Assembly (NCBI GenBank): GCA_937902315.1
Contig: CALGUG010000021.1
Location: 1-40,898, forward strand
DNA: 40,898 nucleotides
Direction of reading: 5' to 3'
From: an uncultured Chloroflexales bacterium
Lineage (GTDB): Bacteria > Chloroflexota > Chloroflexia > Chloroflexales > Chloroflexaceae
The position numbers and the translations under genes were made by a program. The notes beneath the pieces were generated by a model. The model saw nothing but the letters and a program-made list of their open reading frames with translations. It was not told the origin of the DNA and made no database searches. Positions 23,585-31,458 of this stretch are shown in pieces. Numbering within the stretch: the first letter of the stretch is position 1; each line of letters starts with the position of its first letter.

Positions 23585-24538
23585 TTATATCTCGATCTTT
23601 TTATTAACAATCAGCCATTGAAGCGCCTCATAGACCGCTTGCAGCGAGCTATAGCGCGGCTGGAAATTAAGCAAACGTTGAGCCTTGGCAATACTACAGT
23701 TCGGGCTATGGGCGATATGATCCCACGTCGCCTGCGCCTCCTGTTCAGATACGGTATTGCGCCACTCTTCCCAAGGCAGAAAGCGTAGTTTCGCCTCTTG
23801 GCCAAACCAACCCGCTACCGCCTCAGCGTAACCGCGTAGCGTTATAGCATTGGGCGAAACTACATGGAAGCTCTCGCCCAGCGCGCTGCTGCGATTTGCC
23901 ATAATCTTCTGACAGATCTGGGCGATATCGTCGGCGTGAATATGGTGCACCGTCTCGAGGCCAAAATTGGGCAGCGCCAGCTCTTCGCCGCGCGCCAAAC
24001 GCACAAAGACCTCTGGGTTAAAGTGCCCGGCCGGATTAAGCGGAACCCAGCCCGGCCCAACGATATGGCCCGGGTGGAAGATCGAAGCGGGAAAGCCTTC
24101 CCGACGGGCTTTATCGAGCAGATAGGCTTCGATAGCCGCCTTCTGAATGCCATACTCGCCGAAAGGCCGGCGAGGCTGCTCTTCGGTAGTCGGCACCACC
24201 ACGCTCGGCCCATGCACCCAGATCGTACCACAATGCAGAAAGTGCTGAACATGGCCTTGCAGCGCCTCAACCAGATGCTTCGCGCTCTCGAGCGTAAAAC
24301 AGATCATATCGATCACAACATCTGGCTTGAGATCGCGAATACGCTGACCGAAGGTTCCGGCCGCCTCTTCAGCCGTTCGATCGATGGTCACTTTCGTGAC
24401 TTTGCTCCACGCGCCGTGGGGCTGGTAGGGTTCGCGCTGACTGCGGCTCACGGCGACCACATCGTGGCCCTCTTCGACAAGGCGCGGTATCAGATAGGTT
24501 CCAACATGGCCCGTAGCACCAATCACAACAACTCGCAT
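23585..24538 (-). CDS. NAD-dependent epimerase/dehydratase (extended SDR)
   Basis: A 317-residue Rossmann-fold oxidoreductase of the extended short-chain family. The nucleotide loop GATGHVG is at residues 7-13, and the catalytic pair is in EYGIQKAAIEAYL (Tyr-x3-Lys) at about 129-141. A substrate-facing stretch HPGHIVGPGWVPLNPAGHF follows. Members act on nucleotide sugars or other carbonyl compounds; the substrate is not evident. The neighbouring glycosyltransferase suggests a sugar, but this is inference. The ATG at 24538 (preceded by gtgaagag) gives the conserved MRVVVIGATG start; the longer frame to 24580 is unlikely. Confidence 0.88.
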   Translation of the reverse strand: MRVVVIGATGHVGTYLIPRLVEEGHDVVAVSRSQREPYQPHGAWSKVTKVTIDRTAEEAAGTFGQRIRDLKPDVVIDMICFTLESAKHLVEALQGHVQHFLHCGTIWVHGPSVVVPTTEEQPRRPFGEYGIQKAAIEAYLLDKARREGFPASIFHPGHIVGPGWVPLNPAGHFNPEVFVRLARGEELALPNFGLETVHHIHADDIAQICQKIMANRSSALGESFHVVSPNAITLRGYAEAVAGWFGQEAKLRFLPWEEWRNTVSEQEAQATWDHIAHSPNCSIAKAQRLLNFQPRYSSLQAVYEALQWLIVNKKIEI

Positions 24539-24619
24539 CTCTTCACCTGTTTGCAATCGTCGAGCACACTTCGCTCGCACTAAGGCCCTTCCCTTGTAAA
24601 CCCTCGCTGGCCGCCTGTT

Positions 24620-26071
24620 TTAGATCCAAGCACCAGCCGCCAGCGCCTTAGCCGCGCCCTTGGCGTGTTTGATATCGCCACACGAGGCACCGGTCGGCAC
24701 CAACTTACAGGAGTTCAAGAGACGGCGCGGATCGAACGAAGCCCGCAACTCTTGGAAGGCCGCCAAATCGTCCTCATTGAACATCCAACTGATGTAGTCG
24801 CGCTTTTCGATGCCGATGCCATGCTCGCCGCTAATGCTGCCGCCTGCATCGACACAGGCCCGCAAGATCTCTTCGCTGGCCGCGATCGCACGCTCGCGCA
24901 CACCAGGCTCGCGCACATCGAAGAGCAAGAGCGGGTGCAGATTGCCGTCGCCTGCGTGGAAGACATTGACAATGATCAAATTGTAGCGGGCCGCGACCTC
25001 TTCGGTGAACATTAGCACCTCGGTCAGCTTCGAGCGCGGCACAACCCCATCTTGAATATGGTAGTGCGGCGCGATGCGGCCACAAGCCGCCAACACGCCC
25101 TTGCGTCCCGCCCAGAGACGCGCCCGTTGGGCCGGATCGGTCGCGGCCCGCACCTCGCGAGCGCCCAACTTGGTGCAGATCTCGGTGATCAAGGCGGTCT
25201 GGGCGTCGAGCTCTTCCTGCAAGCCGTCGATATCGATCAGCAGAATAGCGCGTGCATCTTCGGGATAACCTGCCTTAGCATAGGCTTCAACGGCCGGAAT
25301 GGCGCGGCCCTCAAACATCTCAAGCGCCGCTGGCACAATGCCCGCCGCGATAATCGCCGCAACACTATCGCTCGATGCTTCGAGGCTATCGTAGATCACC
25401 AAGAAGGTGCGCACATCTTCGGGGTTGGGTGTTAGACGCACCAGCAGCTCGGTCGCGATGCCCAGCGTGCCTTCGCTGCCCACAAACGCGCCCATCAGGT
25501 CGTAGCCGGGCGCATCGGGAGCATCGCCGCCCAGTTCGACCACGCTACCATCGGGCAGCACCACTTTGGCCGCCAAAATATGGTTGTTGGTCACGCCATA
25601 CTTCAGACAGTGCGGACCGCCAGCGTTTTCGGCCGCGTTGCCGCCCACCGTCGAAGAGGTTTGGCTGGAAGGATCGGGCGCGAAGTGCAAGCCATAGGGA
25701 GCCGTAAATTTGCTCAACTCGGCGTTGATCACGCCAACCTGAACCCATGCGGTGCGATTCTCTTGGTCGATATGCAGCACTCGATTAAAACGTGCCATCG
25801 AAATCACCACACCGCCCGTATCGGCCACGCTTCCGCCGCTCAAGCCCGTCCCTGCACCACGCGCTACAACCGGCACACCCGCTTCGATCGCGATGCGCAT
25901 ACAGGCTGCAACCTCTTCGGTCGTACCCGGCACCACAACAACATCGGCCAAGGCTTGGTCGAGTGCCGAGGCGTCGTATTCATACAACATCAATTCTTCG
26001 GGGCGATGCAAGACATAACGCGGCCCGAGCACGCCGGAAAGATCGGCGATCAGTTTATCTCGATCGTGCAT
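24620..26071 (-). CDS. glcD: Glycolate/lactate oxidase FAD subunit GlcD-like
   Basis: A 483-residue FAD-linked oxidase. The PCMH FAD domain carries VVARGAGTGLSGGSV (about residues 68-82) and FAPDPSSQTSSTVGGNAAENAGG (split here by its loop) near 129-151. The C-terminal FAD-oxidase domain has VFHAGDGNLHPLLLF and GSISGEHGIGIEK near 400-440. It oxidises glycolate or D-lactate and passes electrons on through GlcF. It stands 36 bases after a small membrane protein and heads a run that contains glcE at the far end. A D-lactate dehydrogenase role is a real alternative because the families overlap. Confidence 0.88.
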   Translation of the reverse strand: MHDRDKLIADLSGVLGPRYVLHRPEELMLYEYDASALDQALADVVVVPGTTEEVAACMRIAIEAGVPVVARGAGTGLSGGSVADTGGVVISMARFNRVLHIDQENRTAWVQVGVINAELSKFTAPYGLHFAPDPSSQTSSTVGGNAAENAGGPHCLKYGVTNNHILAAKVVLPDGSVVELGGDAPDAPGYDLMGAFVGSEGTLGIATELLVRLTPNPEDVRTFLVIYDSLEASSDSVAAIIAAGIVPAALEMFEGRAIPAVEAYAKAGYPEDARAILLIDIDGLQEELDAQTALITEICTKLGAREVRAATDPAQRARLWAGRKGVLAACGRIAPHYHIQDGVVPRSKLTEVLMFTEEVAARYNLIIVNVFHAGDGNLHPLLLFDVREPGVRERAIAASEEILRACVDAGGSISGEHGIGIEKRDYISWMFNEDDLAAFQELRASFDPRRLLNSCKLVPTGASCGDIKHAKGAAKALAAGAWI

Positions 26072-26107
26072 ACCAACACTCTCTCATTCGCACTGCAACA
26101 ACAACCT

Positions 26108-26464
26108 CTAGCGACCGCGCACACGCCGTTTAAGGTCAACCGAGGGACGGCGCAACTGAATAATATCAATCAAGCCACGCGGATAGTCCTTGGCCATAGC
26201 CGTTGGGCCGCCTTTAACTCGCCACAAGATCGATGTGATCAAAATCAAAACCAATAACACAAAAGGGCTAGAGGGATTGATGATCGACTGGAAACCATAA
26301 ATGGCGATCAAACTTGCAAAAAAGATAACAGCGAAGCAGCCCTGAGCTACTTGAATCAAATAGACAAAGTCGTTGGTCTGACGATAAGCGTTAACGCACG
26401 CGATCGCCCACCAAAGCTGAAAGAGTAAAAGTGCTGTAAGAATGCACAGAATTACAACAAGCAT
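26108..26464 (-). CDS. Small membrane protein of unknown function
   Basis: A 118-residue protein that I do not recognise. Hydrophobic segments lie at about residues 2-22 (LVVILCILTALLLFQLWWAI), 35-60 and 68-82 (FVLLVLILITSIL), followed by a basic tail ending LKRRVRGR. Three membrane passes are likely. ATG at 26464 has gagga about eight bases upstream. It lies between the lysC terminator and glcD, probably the first gene of the glcD transcript. Confidence 0.7.
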   Translation of the reverse strand: MLVVILCILTALLLFQLWWAIACVNAYRQTNDFVYLIQVAQGCFAVIFFASLIAIYGFQSIINPSSPFVLLVLILITSILWRVKGGPTAMAKDYPRGLIDIIQLRRPSVDLKRRVRGR

Positions 26465-26490
26465 GGCGCATTCCTCTATGATCTATCGGT

Positions 26491-26531
26491 AAATAAACCA
26501 GACATGTGCAATCATAGCACATGTCTGGTTT
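26491..26531 (-). terminator. Terminator of lysC
   Basis: AAACCAGACATGTGC (26495-26509) pairs perfectly with GCACATGTCTGGTTT (26517-26531), 15 bp with a seven-base loop. On the minus strand the arm ends in GGTTTATTTACC. It starts ten bases past the lysC stop. Confidence 0.85.
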
Positions 26532-26540
26532 AACTTGAGC

Positions 26541-27947
26541 TTAGTTATTGCTGTGGATCATGCGGTGAATAACACGCACCGCCTCATCGCCCTCTTCTGC
26601 CGAAACCACCAACGAAATATTGTTTTCGGCGCTACCCTGAGCGATCGCAATGATATTGATGCCCACCTCGCCTAGCGCACCGCAGACCCGTCCGGCGATG
26701 CCGGGCGTGCCGCGCATACCCGAACCGACCACCGCCACGATCACAATCGACTCGAGCAGATCGATATGTTCGAGGTCTTCTTGCGAGAAGTCTTCGGCCA
26801 GCTCTTGGCGCAAAGCTCGCACCACCGCGCCCGAGTCGGAACGCGGCACCGAGAAACAGACATTTTGTTCCGACGAGGCTTGAGTGATCAGCAGGGTGTT
26901 GGCTCCAGCGCGTGCCACTGCTCCGAAAATACGGGCCGCCACACCCGAAAGGCCCAACATGCCTGCCCCGCCAACCGTAATCAAGCTGACATTGCTGATG
27001 GCTGTCACCGCTTTAATCGTACCGGGAACCGTTTCGTTGCTCACCAAGGTGCCCGGAAAGCTCGGGTTGAAGGTATTGCGAATGCGCAGAGGAATATTCC
27101 GCTTCACAGCAGGCAAGACCGTGCGAGGATGCAACACGTTCGCGCCATAGTAGGAGAGTTCGGCCATTTCGTTATACGAGAGCCGCTCTAAGGTGATGGC
27201 CTCTGGCACAATCTTGGGATTGGCCGACATCACTCCATCGACCTCTTTCCAGAACCAGATCTCGTCGGCATCGAGTGCCGCGCCCAAAATGCTGCAGGAA
27301 TAGTCGCTGCCGCCACGGCCCAAAGTGGTGGGAATGCCGCTCTGAGTCGCACCAATAAAACCAGTGACCACAGCGACAGTTCCCCGCTCTAAAAGCGGCA
27401 AAAGGCGCGCACGCGAGCGTTCGCGCGTCTCGCTCTCAATGGGGCTTGCGTCGCCATAGCGCTCGTCGGTCACAATCAATTCGGTTGCGTCGATCGCTTC
27501 CGAATCGAGTCCGGCGCTTCGTAAAGCCGCCGCTATCAATCGCGCATTACAACGTTCACCCTGGCCACTGATCAAATCAAGCGCGCGCGGCGTCACTTCG
27601 CCCAACACAGCGATCGCTTGGCCAAGGTTATTGATGTAGTTGAAGAGGCCTTCGAGTTCGGGCTGAAGACGAGCACACTCGTCGGGCGTCGCAAGCTCTG
27701 CAGCCGCATCCATATGCAACTTCACCAGTTGCGGAGTGATATCGGCAAAGGCCGCGCCGTGTCCGGCAGCAGCAGCACGGGCAGCACCGATCAAGGTGTC
27801 GGTAGTGCGTAAGGTGGGCGCATTCATCGCCGACACAACCACCACCACCTCGTGCTGCTGGGCCTCATGCCGCACAATCTCGACGACACGTCGAATAGCA
27901 TCGACGCTGCCAACCGAGGTGCCGCCGAATTTCATCACGACACGCAT
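26541..27947 (-). CDS. lysC: Aspartate kinase
   Basis: A 468-residue aspartokinase, first step of the Lys/Thr/Met branch. The kinase domain begins VMKFGGTSVGSVDAIRR, with the substrate-side TTLGRGGSDYSCSILG near 215-230 and FWKEVDGVMSANPKIV. Two C-terminal ACT domains follow (ISLITVGGAGMLGLSGVAAR near 320 and VVGSGMRGTPGIAGRVCGAL near 400), so feedback inhibition by an end product is expected. The longer form with an internal insert resembles the ThrA/LysC-III class. The frame extends to 28043, but the ATG at 27947 has gggggag right ahead. Its leader has a terminator-like hairpin. Confidence 0.93.
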   Translation of the reverse strand: MRVVMKFGGTSVGSVDAIRRVVEIVRHEAQQHEVVVVVSAMNAPTLRTTDTLIGAARAAAAGHGAAFADITPQLVKLHMDAAAELATPDECARLQPELEGLFNYINNLGQAIAVLGEVTPRALDLISGQGERCNARLIAAALRSAGLDSEAIDATELIVTDERYGDASPIESETRERSRARLLPLLERGTVAVVTGFIGATQSGIPTTLGRGGSDYSCSILGAALDADEIWFWKEVDGVMSANPKIVPEAITLERLSYNEMAELSYYGANVLHPRTVLPAVKRNIPLRIRNTFNPSFPGTLVSNETVPGTIKAVTAISNVSLITVGGAGMLGLSGVAARIFGAVARAGANTLLITQASSEQNVCFSVPRSDSGAVVRALRQELAEDFSQEDLEHIDLLESIVIVAVVGSGMRGTPGIAGRVCGALGEVGINIIAIAQGSAENNISLVVSAEEGDEAVRVIHRMIHSNN

Positions 27948-27989
27948 AACTCCCCCTACAATGCTTGAGTTCAAAAATACGGAATATAC

Positions 27990-28024
27990 AAAAAGTGCCG
28001 AGGATCTTGAGCCTTCCTCGGCAC
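27990..28024 (-). promoter_or_regulatory. Attenuator-like hairpin in the lysC leader
   Basis: GTGCCGAGGA (27995-28004) pairs with TCCTCGGCAC (28015-28024), 10 bp. On the minus strand it is followed by TTTTTG, giving a typical intrinsic terminator about 48 bases before the lysC ATG and downstream of a plausible promoter. No lysine-riboswitch core is seen upstream. Confidence 0.6.
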
Positions 28025-28033
28025 TCCGTCTGT

Positions 28034-28063
28034 ATGATACCACAGGTTCCAGTTAGGTTTGAA
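28034..28063 (-). promoter_or_regulatory. Possible lysC promoter
   Basis: Minus strand: TTCAAA (28063-28058), 18-base spacer, TATCAT (28039-28034). Four of six and five of six matches to the sigma-70 boxes. It would start transcription just before the leader hairpin. Confidence 0.4.
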
Positions 28064-28197
28064 AAAACAAACGCGGCATCGTAATAAGCAAAAACACCTT
28101 TTCAGAGCTGCTAACAGTCCAATCAAGCATCGCTCTGGCTTATGTATTTTGCCATACCCTCTAGCGGCTCGTTTTCTCCCTTCCATGCAGCCCTTGG

Positions 28198-28215
28198 CGC
28201 GTCCGCCTACGGCTA
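28198..28215 (-). repeat. Dispersed repeat module B, copy 4
   Basis: Exact minus-strand copy of the 18-base core, read into gccaaggg after the core, similar to the 40.6 kb copy (gccaag). It lies in the 727-base gap 28044-28770, which otherwise has no gene. Confidence 0.88.
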
Positions 28216-28431
28216 CCAACGCGGCCGACCTTCCATACAACGGCTAGCTATCGGCGCTGCATCGCATTCAGCGCACTAAACATAGGCTCCAGCGGCCCTC
28301 GCTGACAAGCAGCGCCTCGAACAATGCATCTTTCTTCACCACACAGGCGCAGTGGCTATCTATTCAAACCCTGAGCCTGTCAAAGGGTACGAGTAGTCGT
28401 TGGCTGTGGTTTGGCAATGGCACCGACCAAG

Positions 28432-28484
28432 CCTATCGAAGCCAACGTCTGCTTGCAATGGTTCTGAGAGTTGGCTTCGACAGG
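28432..28484. repeat. Inverted repeat with cgaagccaac arms
   Basis: CCTaTCGAAGCCAAC (28432-28446) and GTTGGCTTCGACAGG (28470-28484) pair with one mismatch across 23 bases. A related caggctcag tract stands at 28481-28489 and its complement ctgagcctg at 28372-28380, so this is a REP-like cluster. Confidence 0.75.
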
Positions 28485-28568
28485 CTCAGCCAACGTCGTG
28501 TGCTCGGCTATCAGGAACGGGCTGTCATAGCACATCGGATCCACCATCAAGTCGGGCAGTGCTGTGCT

Positions 28569-28643
28569 CCCTTCTCCCGCACTTGCGGGAGAAGGGTCGG
28601 GGATGAGGGCAGCTAGCCGATCTGATAGCCGTAGGCGGACGCG
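28569..28643 (+). repeat. Composite repeat: full tgcgggag palindrome plus module B, copy 5
   Basis: CCCTTCTCCCGCA (28569-28581) pairs with TGCGGGAGAAGGG (28584-28596), a 13-bp stem. It continues through cggggatgagggc and agctagcc to module B at 28626-28643. The right 60 bases match 15053-15113. It is the most complete copy in the window. Confidence 0.9.
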
Positions 28644-28700
28644 GTCGAAGCCTCTTTTGAGCTTAGGAAGCTCACCGCCAGCGAGACGAACCACGCAACA

Positions 28701-28739
28701 ACAAAAAAAGAGATCTCACGCTAAAACGCGAGATCTCTT
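28701..28739 (-). terminator. Terminator of the CNNM-cdd-pantothenate-kinase operon
   Basis: AAGAGATCTC (28708-28717) pairs with GAGATCTCTT (28730-28739), plus two inner pairs. On the minus strand it is followed by TTTTTTTGTTGTTG. It stands 31 bases beyond the stop at 28771. Confidence 0.88.
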
Positions 28740-28770
28740 GAAAAGTTTTCGCTCTGAATCAGCTCTTGGC

Positions 28771-29604
28771 TCAAGCAGGCGGCAGATGCAAGAGAGCACC
28801 CAGGGCTGTGCTATGGCCGGCATGGCCTGGCACGATTAGATCCATGCCGTAATAACCGCCCACCGTTTTGAGCACCTTGCACACGCTCGCCATATCGGTG
28901 AGGTGGCCGATCACCACCACATGCTCGATCTGCTGAGCGCGGGCGGCATTGATGGCGGTCACGGCGATCACTTGGCTGACCAGCGTCACCAACGAGGCCG
29001 CAAGGTCTTCGCGGCTTACATCGATCGCCTCGCGCCCCAAGCGCCCAAAGTTGACCGCTGTAGCGTCGGCTGGCAGCGAACCGATCGGCCCGCTGATCAC
29101 ATCGGCCAGCGCTAAGTCGGCCCCGTTGGGATCTCCCTTGCAGGCTAGGGCATCGATCTCGCGCGGATCGACCGTCTGCAAAAGCAAACGACCGAGGCCA
29201 AGCAGGGTGCCGCCGCCCACGCCGCTGCCCGTGATATGGTTGTAGCTCGTGTCGCGAGCGGCCACCGCCGCCGTGCCCGATCCAGCGCTCACTACCACCA
29301 AGGGCGTGCCAAAAGCAATGCCAGCCTCTTGGGCTAGGGCTTGGCCGCCTCGCCCGATGGCGGTCAGCTCACCTATCGGAACGATCTCAGTCGATCCGAT
29401 GTATCTCGGCAATACGTTATGTTGACCGCCTGTCACCGCGATCCGCTTGAAGTCGCTTGTGCGCAGGCCGACGTGTGCAAAGAGCTGGTCAAGCAGTTCG
29501 GGCGTGGGCTTGCCTCGCGAAGCCTGAGCCCAATGGCGAATATCGCCATCTTGCTCGACTACCAGATCGGTGTTGCTAATGCCAAAGTCAATCGCCGCTC
29601 GCAT
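28771..29604 (-). CDS. Type II pantothenate-kinase-like protein
   Basis: A 277-residue member of the acetate-kinase/actin ATPase fold, closest in pattern to the Fumble/CoaW group that phosphorylates pantothenate at the start of CoA synthesis. Seen are an N-terminal phosphate loop MRAAIDFGISNTD (usual DIGGT is altered to DFGIS), VVVSAGSGTAAVA near 119 and GSGVGGGTLLGLGRLLL near 140, which matches the GGGT-GL signature. A C-terminal VVVIGHLTDMASV follows. The changed first loop makes activity on pantothenate less certain. ATG at 29604 with acgagga upstream, inside the end of cdd (17-base overlap). Confidence 0.75.
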   Translation of the reverse strand: MRAAIDFGISNTDLVVEQDGDIRHWAQASRGKPTPELLDQLFAHVGLRTSDFKRIAVTGGQHNVLPRYIGSTEIVPIGELTAIGRGGQALAQEAGIAFGTPLVVVSAGSGTAAVAARDTSYNHITGSGVGGGTLLGLGRLLLQTVDPREIDALACKGDPNGADLALADVISGPIGSLPADATAVNFGRLGREAIDVSREDLAASLVTLVSQVIAVTAINAARAQQIEHVVVIGHLTDMASVCKVLKTVGGYYGMDLIVPGHAGHSTALGALLHLPPA

Positions 29605-30025
29605 GCCGCTCCTCGTTTGGCTCGCTAAGCTGGGCGGGTCCAAAACCAAAGGGCAGAAGCTCCTGCGGCGTGGTCTGTTTCAAATCACCATGCAGATTGG
29701 TTAACAAGACCGTCGCATTAGGCGCTAGTTCAAAGATCACTTGGCGGCAAACACCACACGGGCTAGCCACGTCGTGCGTTTCGGTCACAACCGCAATAGC
29801 CGTGATCTCGCGCTCGCCAGCTGCATAGGCGCTGGTAAGCGCCACACGCTCGGCACAGATCGTGGGCGAATAGGCCGCATTTTCAATATTACAGCCGGGG
29901 AAGATCTTACCAGAAGCGGTCAAAACCGCTGCCCCGACGCGAAAATTCGAATAAGGCGCGTATGCTTGAAGGCGCGCTTGGATCGCTGCTTCGACCAAAG
30001 TCGCGTATTCAGGTCGCTCCGACAT
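29588..30025 (-). CDS. cdd: Cytidine deaminase
   Basis: A 145-residue tetramer-type cytidine deaminase converting cytidine and deoxycytidine to uridine forms. Zinc ligands are C57 (TICAERVAL), C90 and C93 (SPCGVC); the proton-shuttle Glu is E59. NIENAAYSPTICAE is the substrate loop. Of the two in-frame ATGs at 30031 and 30025, the second is preferred since aaggag stands nine bases ahead of it. The gene overlaps the CNNM gene by 17 bases at its start and the kinase-like gene by 17 at its end, so the three are translated as one unit. Confidence 0.94.
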   Translation of the reverse strand: MSERPEYATLVEAAIQARLQAYAPYSNFRVGAAVLTASGKIFPGCNIENAAYSPTICAERVALTSAYAAGEREITAIAVVTETHDVASPCGVCRQVIFELAPNATVLLTNLHGDLKQTTPQELLPFGFGPAQLSEPNEERHASGD

Positions 30026-31316
30026 GTTCATATTCTCCTTCTTGTGTGCCAACATCAATCTGTTGTGGCCCTTGATAGACGATGCGCACCAATTCGGGGC
30101 GAACGCCCTGCACCGCCACAACTTCAATTGTCGCGCCCTCTACCTCAACAATATCGCCTACAACTGGTACACGCCCTAGTCGTTCATACACAAAGCCTCC
30201 GATGCGATCGGCGTCCTCGGCCTCCAGCGTAAGTCCGGTGATCTCGTTGATCTCGCTGATCGGCACACGGTCATAGGCCAAGATCTCGTGATCGTTGATC
30301 TGGCGAATACTGCGCTCTTCGGTATCGTACTCGTCTTGAATATCGCCGACGATCTCTTCTAAGAGGTCTTCGATCGTTACAAGACCAGCTGTACCGCCGT
30401 ATTCATCCACAATCACAGCGATGTGCACCTTACGCCGTTGCAGGTCGCGCAACAACGTGCCGACCTTCAAGGTCTCGGGCACAAAATAGGCCGGGCGCAC
30501 AAGCTGCTCGATCGAGACATCGGTCTTGCCCTTGTGCATAGCCTCCATCAGATCGCGAGCGTACAAAACGCCCACAATCGTATCGATGGTGTCGCGATAG
30601 ACCGGAATACGCGAATGGCCCTCTTCCAAAACCATACCAAGCGCTTCTTCGAAGCTGCTCTTGACATCGAGCGAGGTGATATCGACGCGAGGCACCATTA
30701 CCTCACGCACAAGGGTGTCGCCCACCGAAAAGACACCTTCGATCATCTCGCGCTCTTCGTGCTCAATCAGGCCCTCTTCTTCGCCTACATTCACGAGCAT
30801 ACGCAGCTCTTCCTCGGTGACAAGAGGCGAGTTCAGATTGGTTTTACCACTGAGCAAGCGCATCAGTGGCATAACTGCGGCATTGTAGAGCACCAAAAAA
30901 GGCCAAAGCAGAGTGGAGATCAACGAGAGGGGGCGGGCCAACATCAGGGCCATCGCTTCGGGGTTGCGTAATACGATCGCTTTCGGGATCGATTCACTAA
31001 AAATCAGGATCGCTATCAGCAAAAGGGCGAGCGACCCTATCTGAACCCACAAACCAAATCGATCACTGAGATACAAAGTACAAGCAGTAGCTCCAATTGT
31101 GGATGTCGCTCGTAAAAATAAAACTGTCGCTCGAAATCGATAGGGGTCGTCTATGAGGCCTTCAACCACGCGAGCACGAGCCGTTCCGCCCATGAGTAGG
31201 GTGCTCAAGCGATGTCGGCTAATATTCATAAACGCGGCTTCCACCGCTGAGGTGAATCCAAGCACTAACAGACAGGCGATCACTCCAGCGGTGATAATAC
31301 TAGGTTCAGGGTCCAA
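30009..31316 (-). CDS. CNNM/CorC-type membrane protein with CBS pair
   Basis: A 435-residue membrane protein. The N-terminal DUF21/CNNM domain (about 1-165) has several membrane helices with GFTSAVEAAFMNISRHRL and IFSESIPKAIVLRNP. Then come two CBS motifs (about 205-330, REVMVPRVDITSLDV, HSRIPVYRDTIDTIVGVLYARDL, VIVDEYGGTAGLVTIEDLLEEIVGDIQDEYD). It ends with a CorC_HlyC domain from about 345. The family handles magnesium or cobalt efflux and is often named haemolysin-like; true haemolysis is not implied. Start is TTG at 31316, supported by aggag nine bases upstream. First gene of a three-gene overlapping operon. Confidence 0.88.
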   Translation of the reverse strand: MDPEPSIITAGVIACLLVLGFTSAVEAAFMNISRHRLSTLLMGGTARARVVEGLIDDPYRFRATVLFLRATSTIGATACTLYLSDRFGLWVQIGSLALLLIAILIFSESIPKAIVLRNPEAMALMLARPLSLISTLLWPFLVLYNAAVMPLMRLLSGKTNLNSPLVTEEELRMLVNVGEEEGLIEHEEREMIEGVFSVGDTLVREVMVPRVDITSLDVKSSFEEALGMVLEEGHSRIPVYRDTIDTIVGVLYARDLMEAMHKGKTDVSIEQLVRPAYFVPETLKVGTLLRDLQRRKVHIAVIVDEYGGTAGLVTIEDLLEEIVGDIQDEYDTEERSIRQINDHEILAYDRVPISEINEITGLTLEAEDADRIGGFVYERLGRVPVVGDIVEVEGATIEVVAVQGVRPELVRIVYQGPQQIDVGTQEGEYEHVGAT

Positions 31317-31425
31317 ATCTCAGTTCTCCTATGTAGACAGAGCATGGATCAAAGGGCATCAACGGCGATGGCCAATTGAGAAAACGATCGAGCAATAGAC
31401 CATCCTATTGCAAACATGCTCTGTT

Positions 31426-31452
31426 GGCGTAGAAGTGGTTCACTTCTACGCC
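31426..31452 (-). terminator. Hairpin after prs
   Basis: GGCGTAGAAGTG (31426-31437) pairs perfectly with CACTTCTACGCC (31441-31452) around three bases, seven bases beyond the prs stop. There is no T-run, so it may be a weak terminator or a stability element. Confidence 0.55.
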
Positions 31453-31458
31453 GAATGA

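Noticed and set aside
22790..23788. 332-codon plus-strand frame opposite the RNA methyltransferase and epimerase
   Set aside because: It spans two clear minus-strand genes and their junction and shows no recognisable motif.
28044..28260. Lysine riboswitch upstream of lysC
   Set aside because: I looked for the conserved lysine-aptamer core on the minus strand and could not find it; only a simple terminator hairpin is visible.
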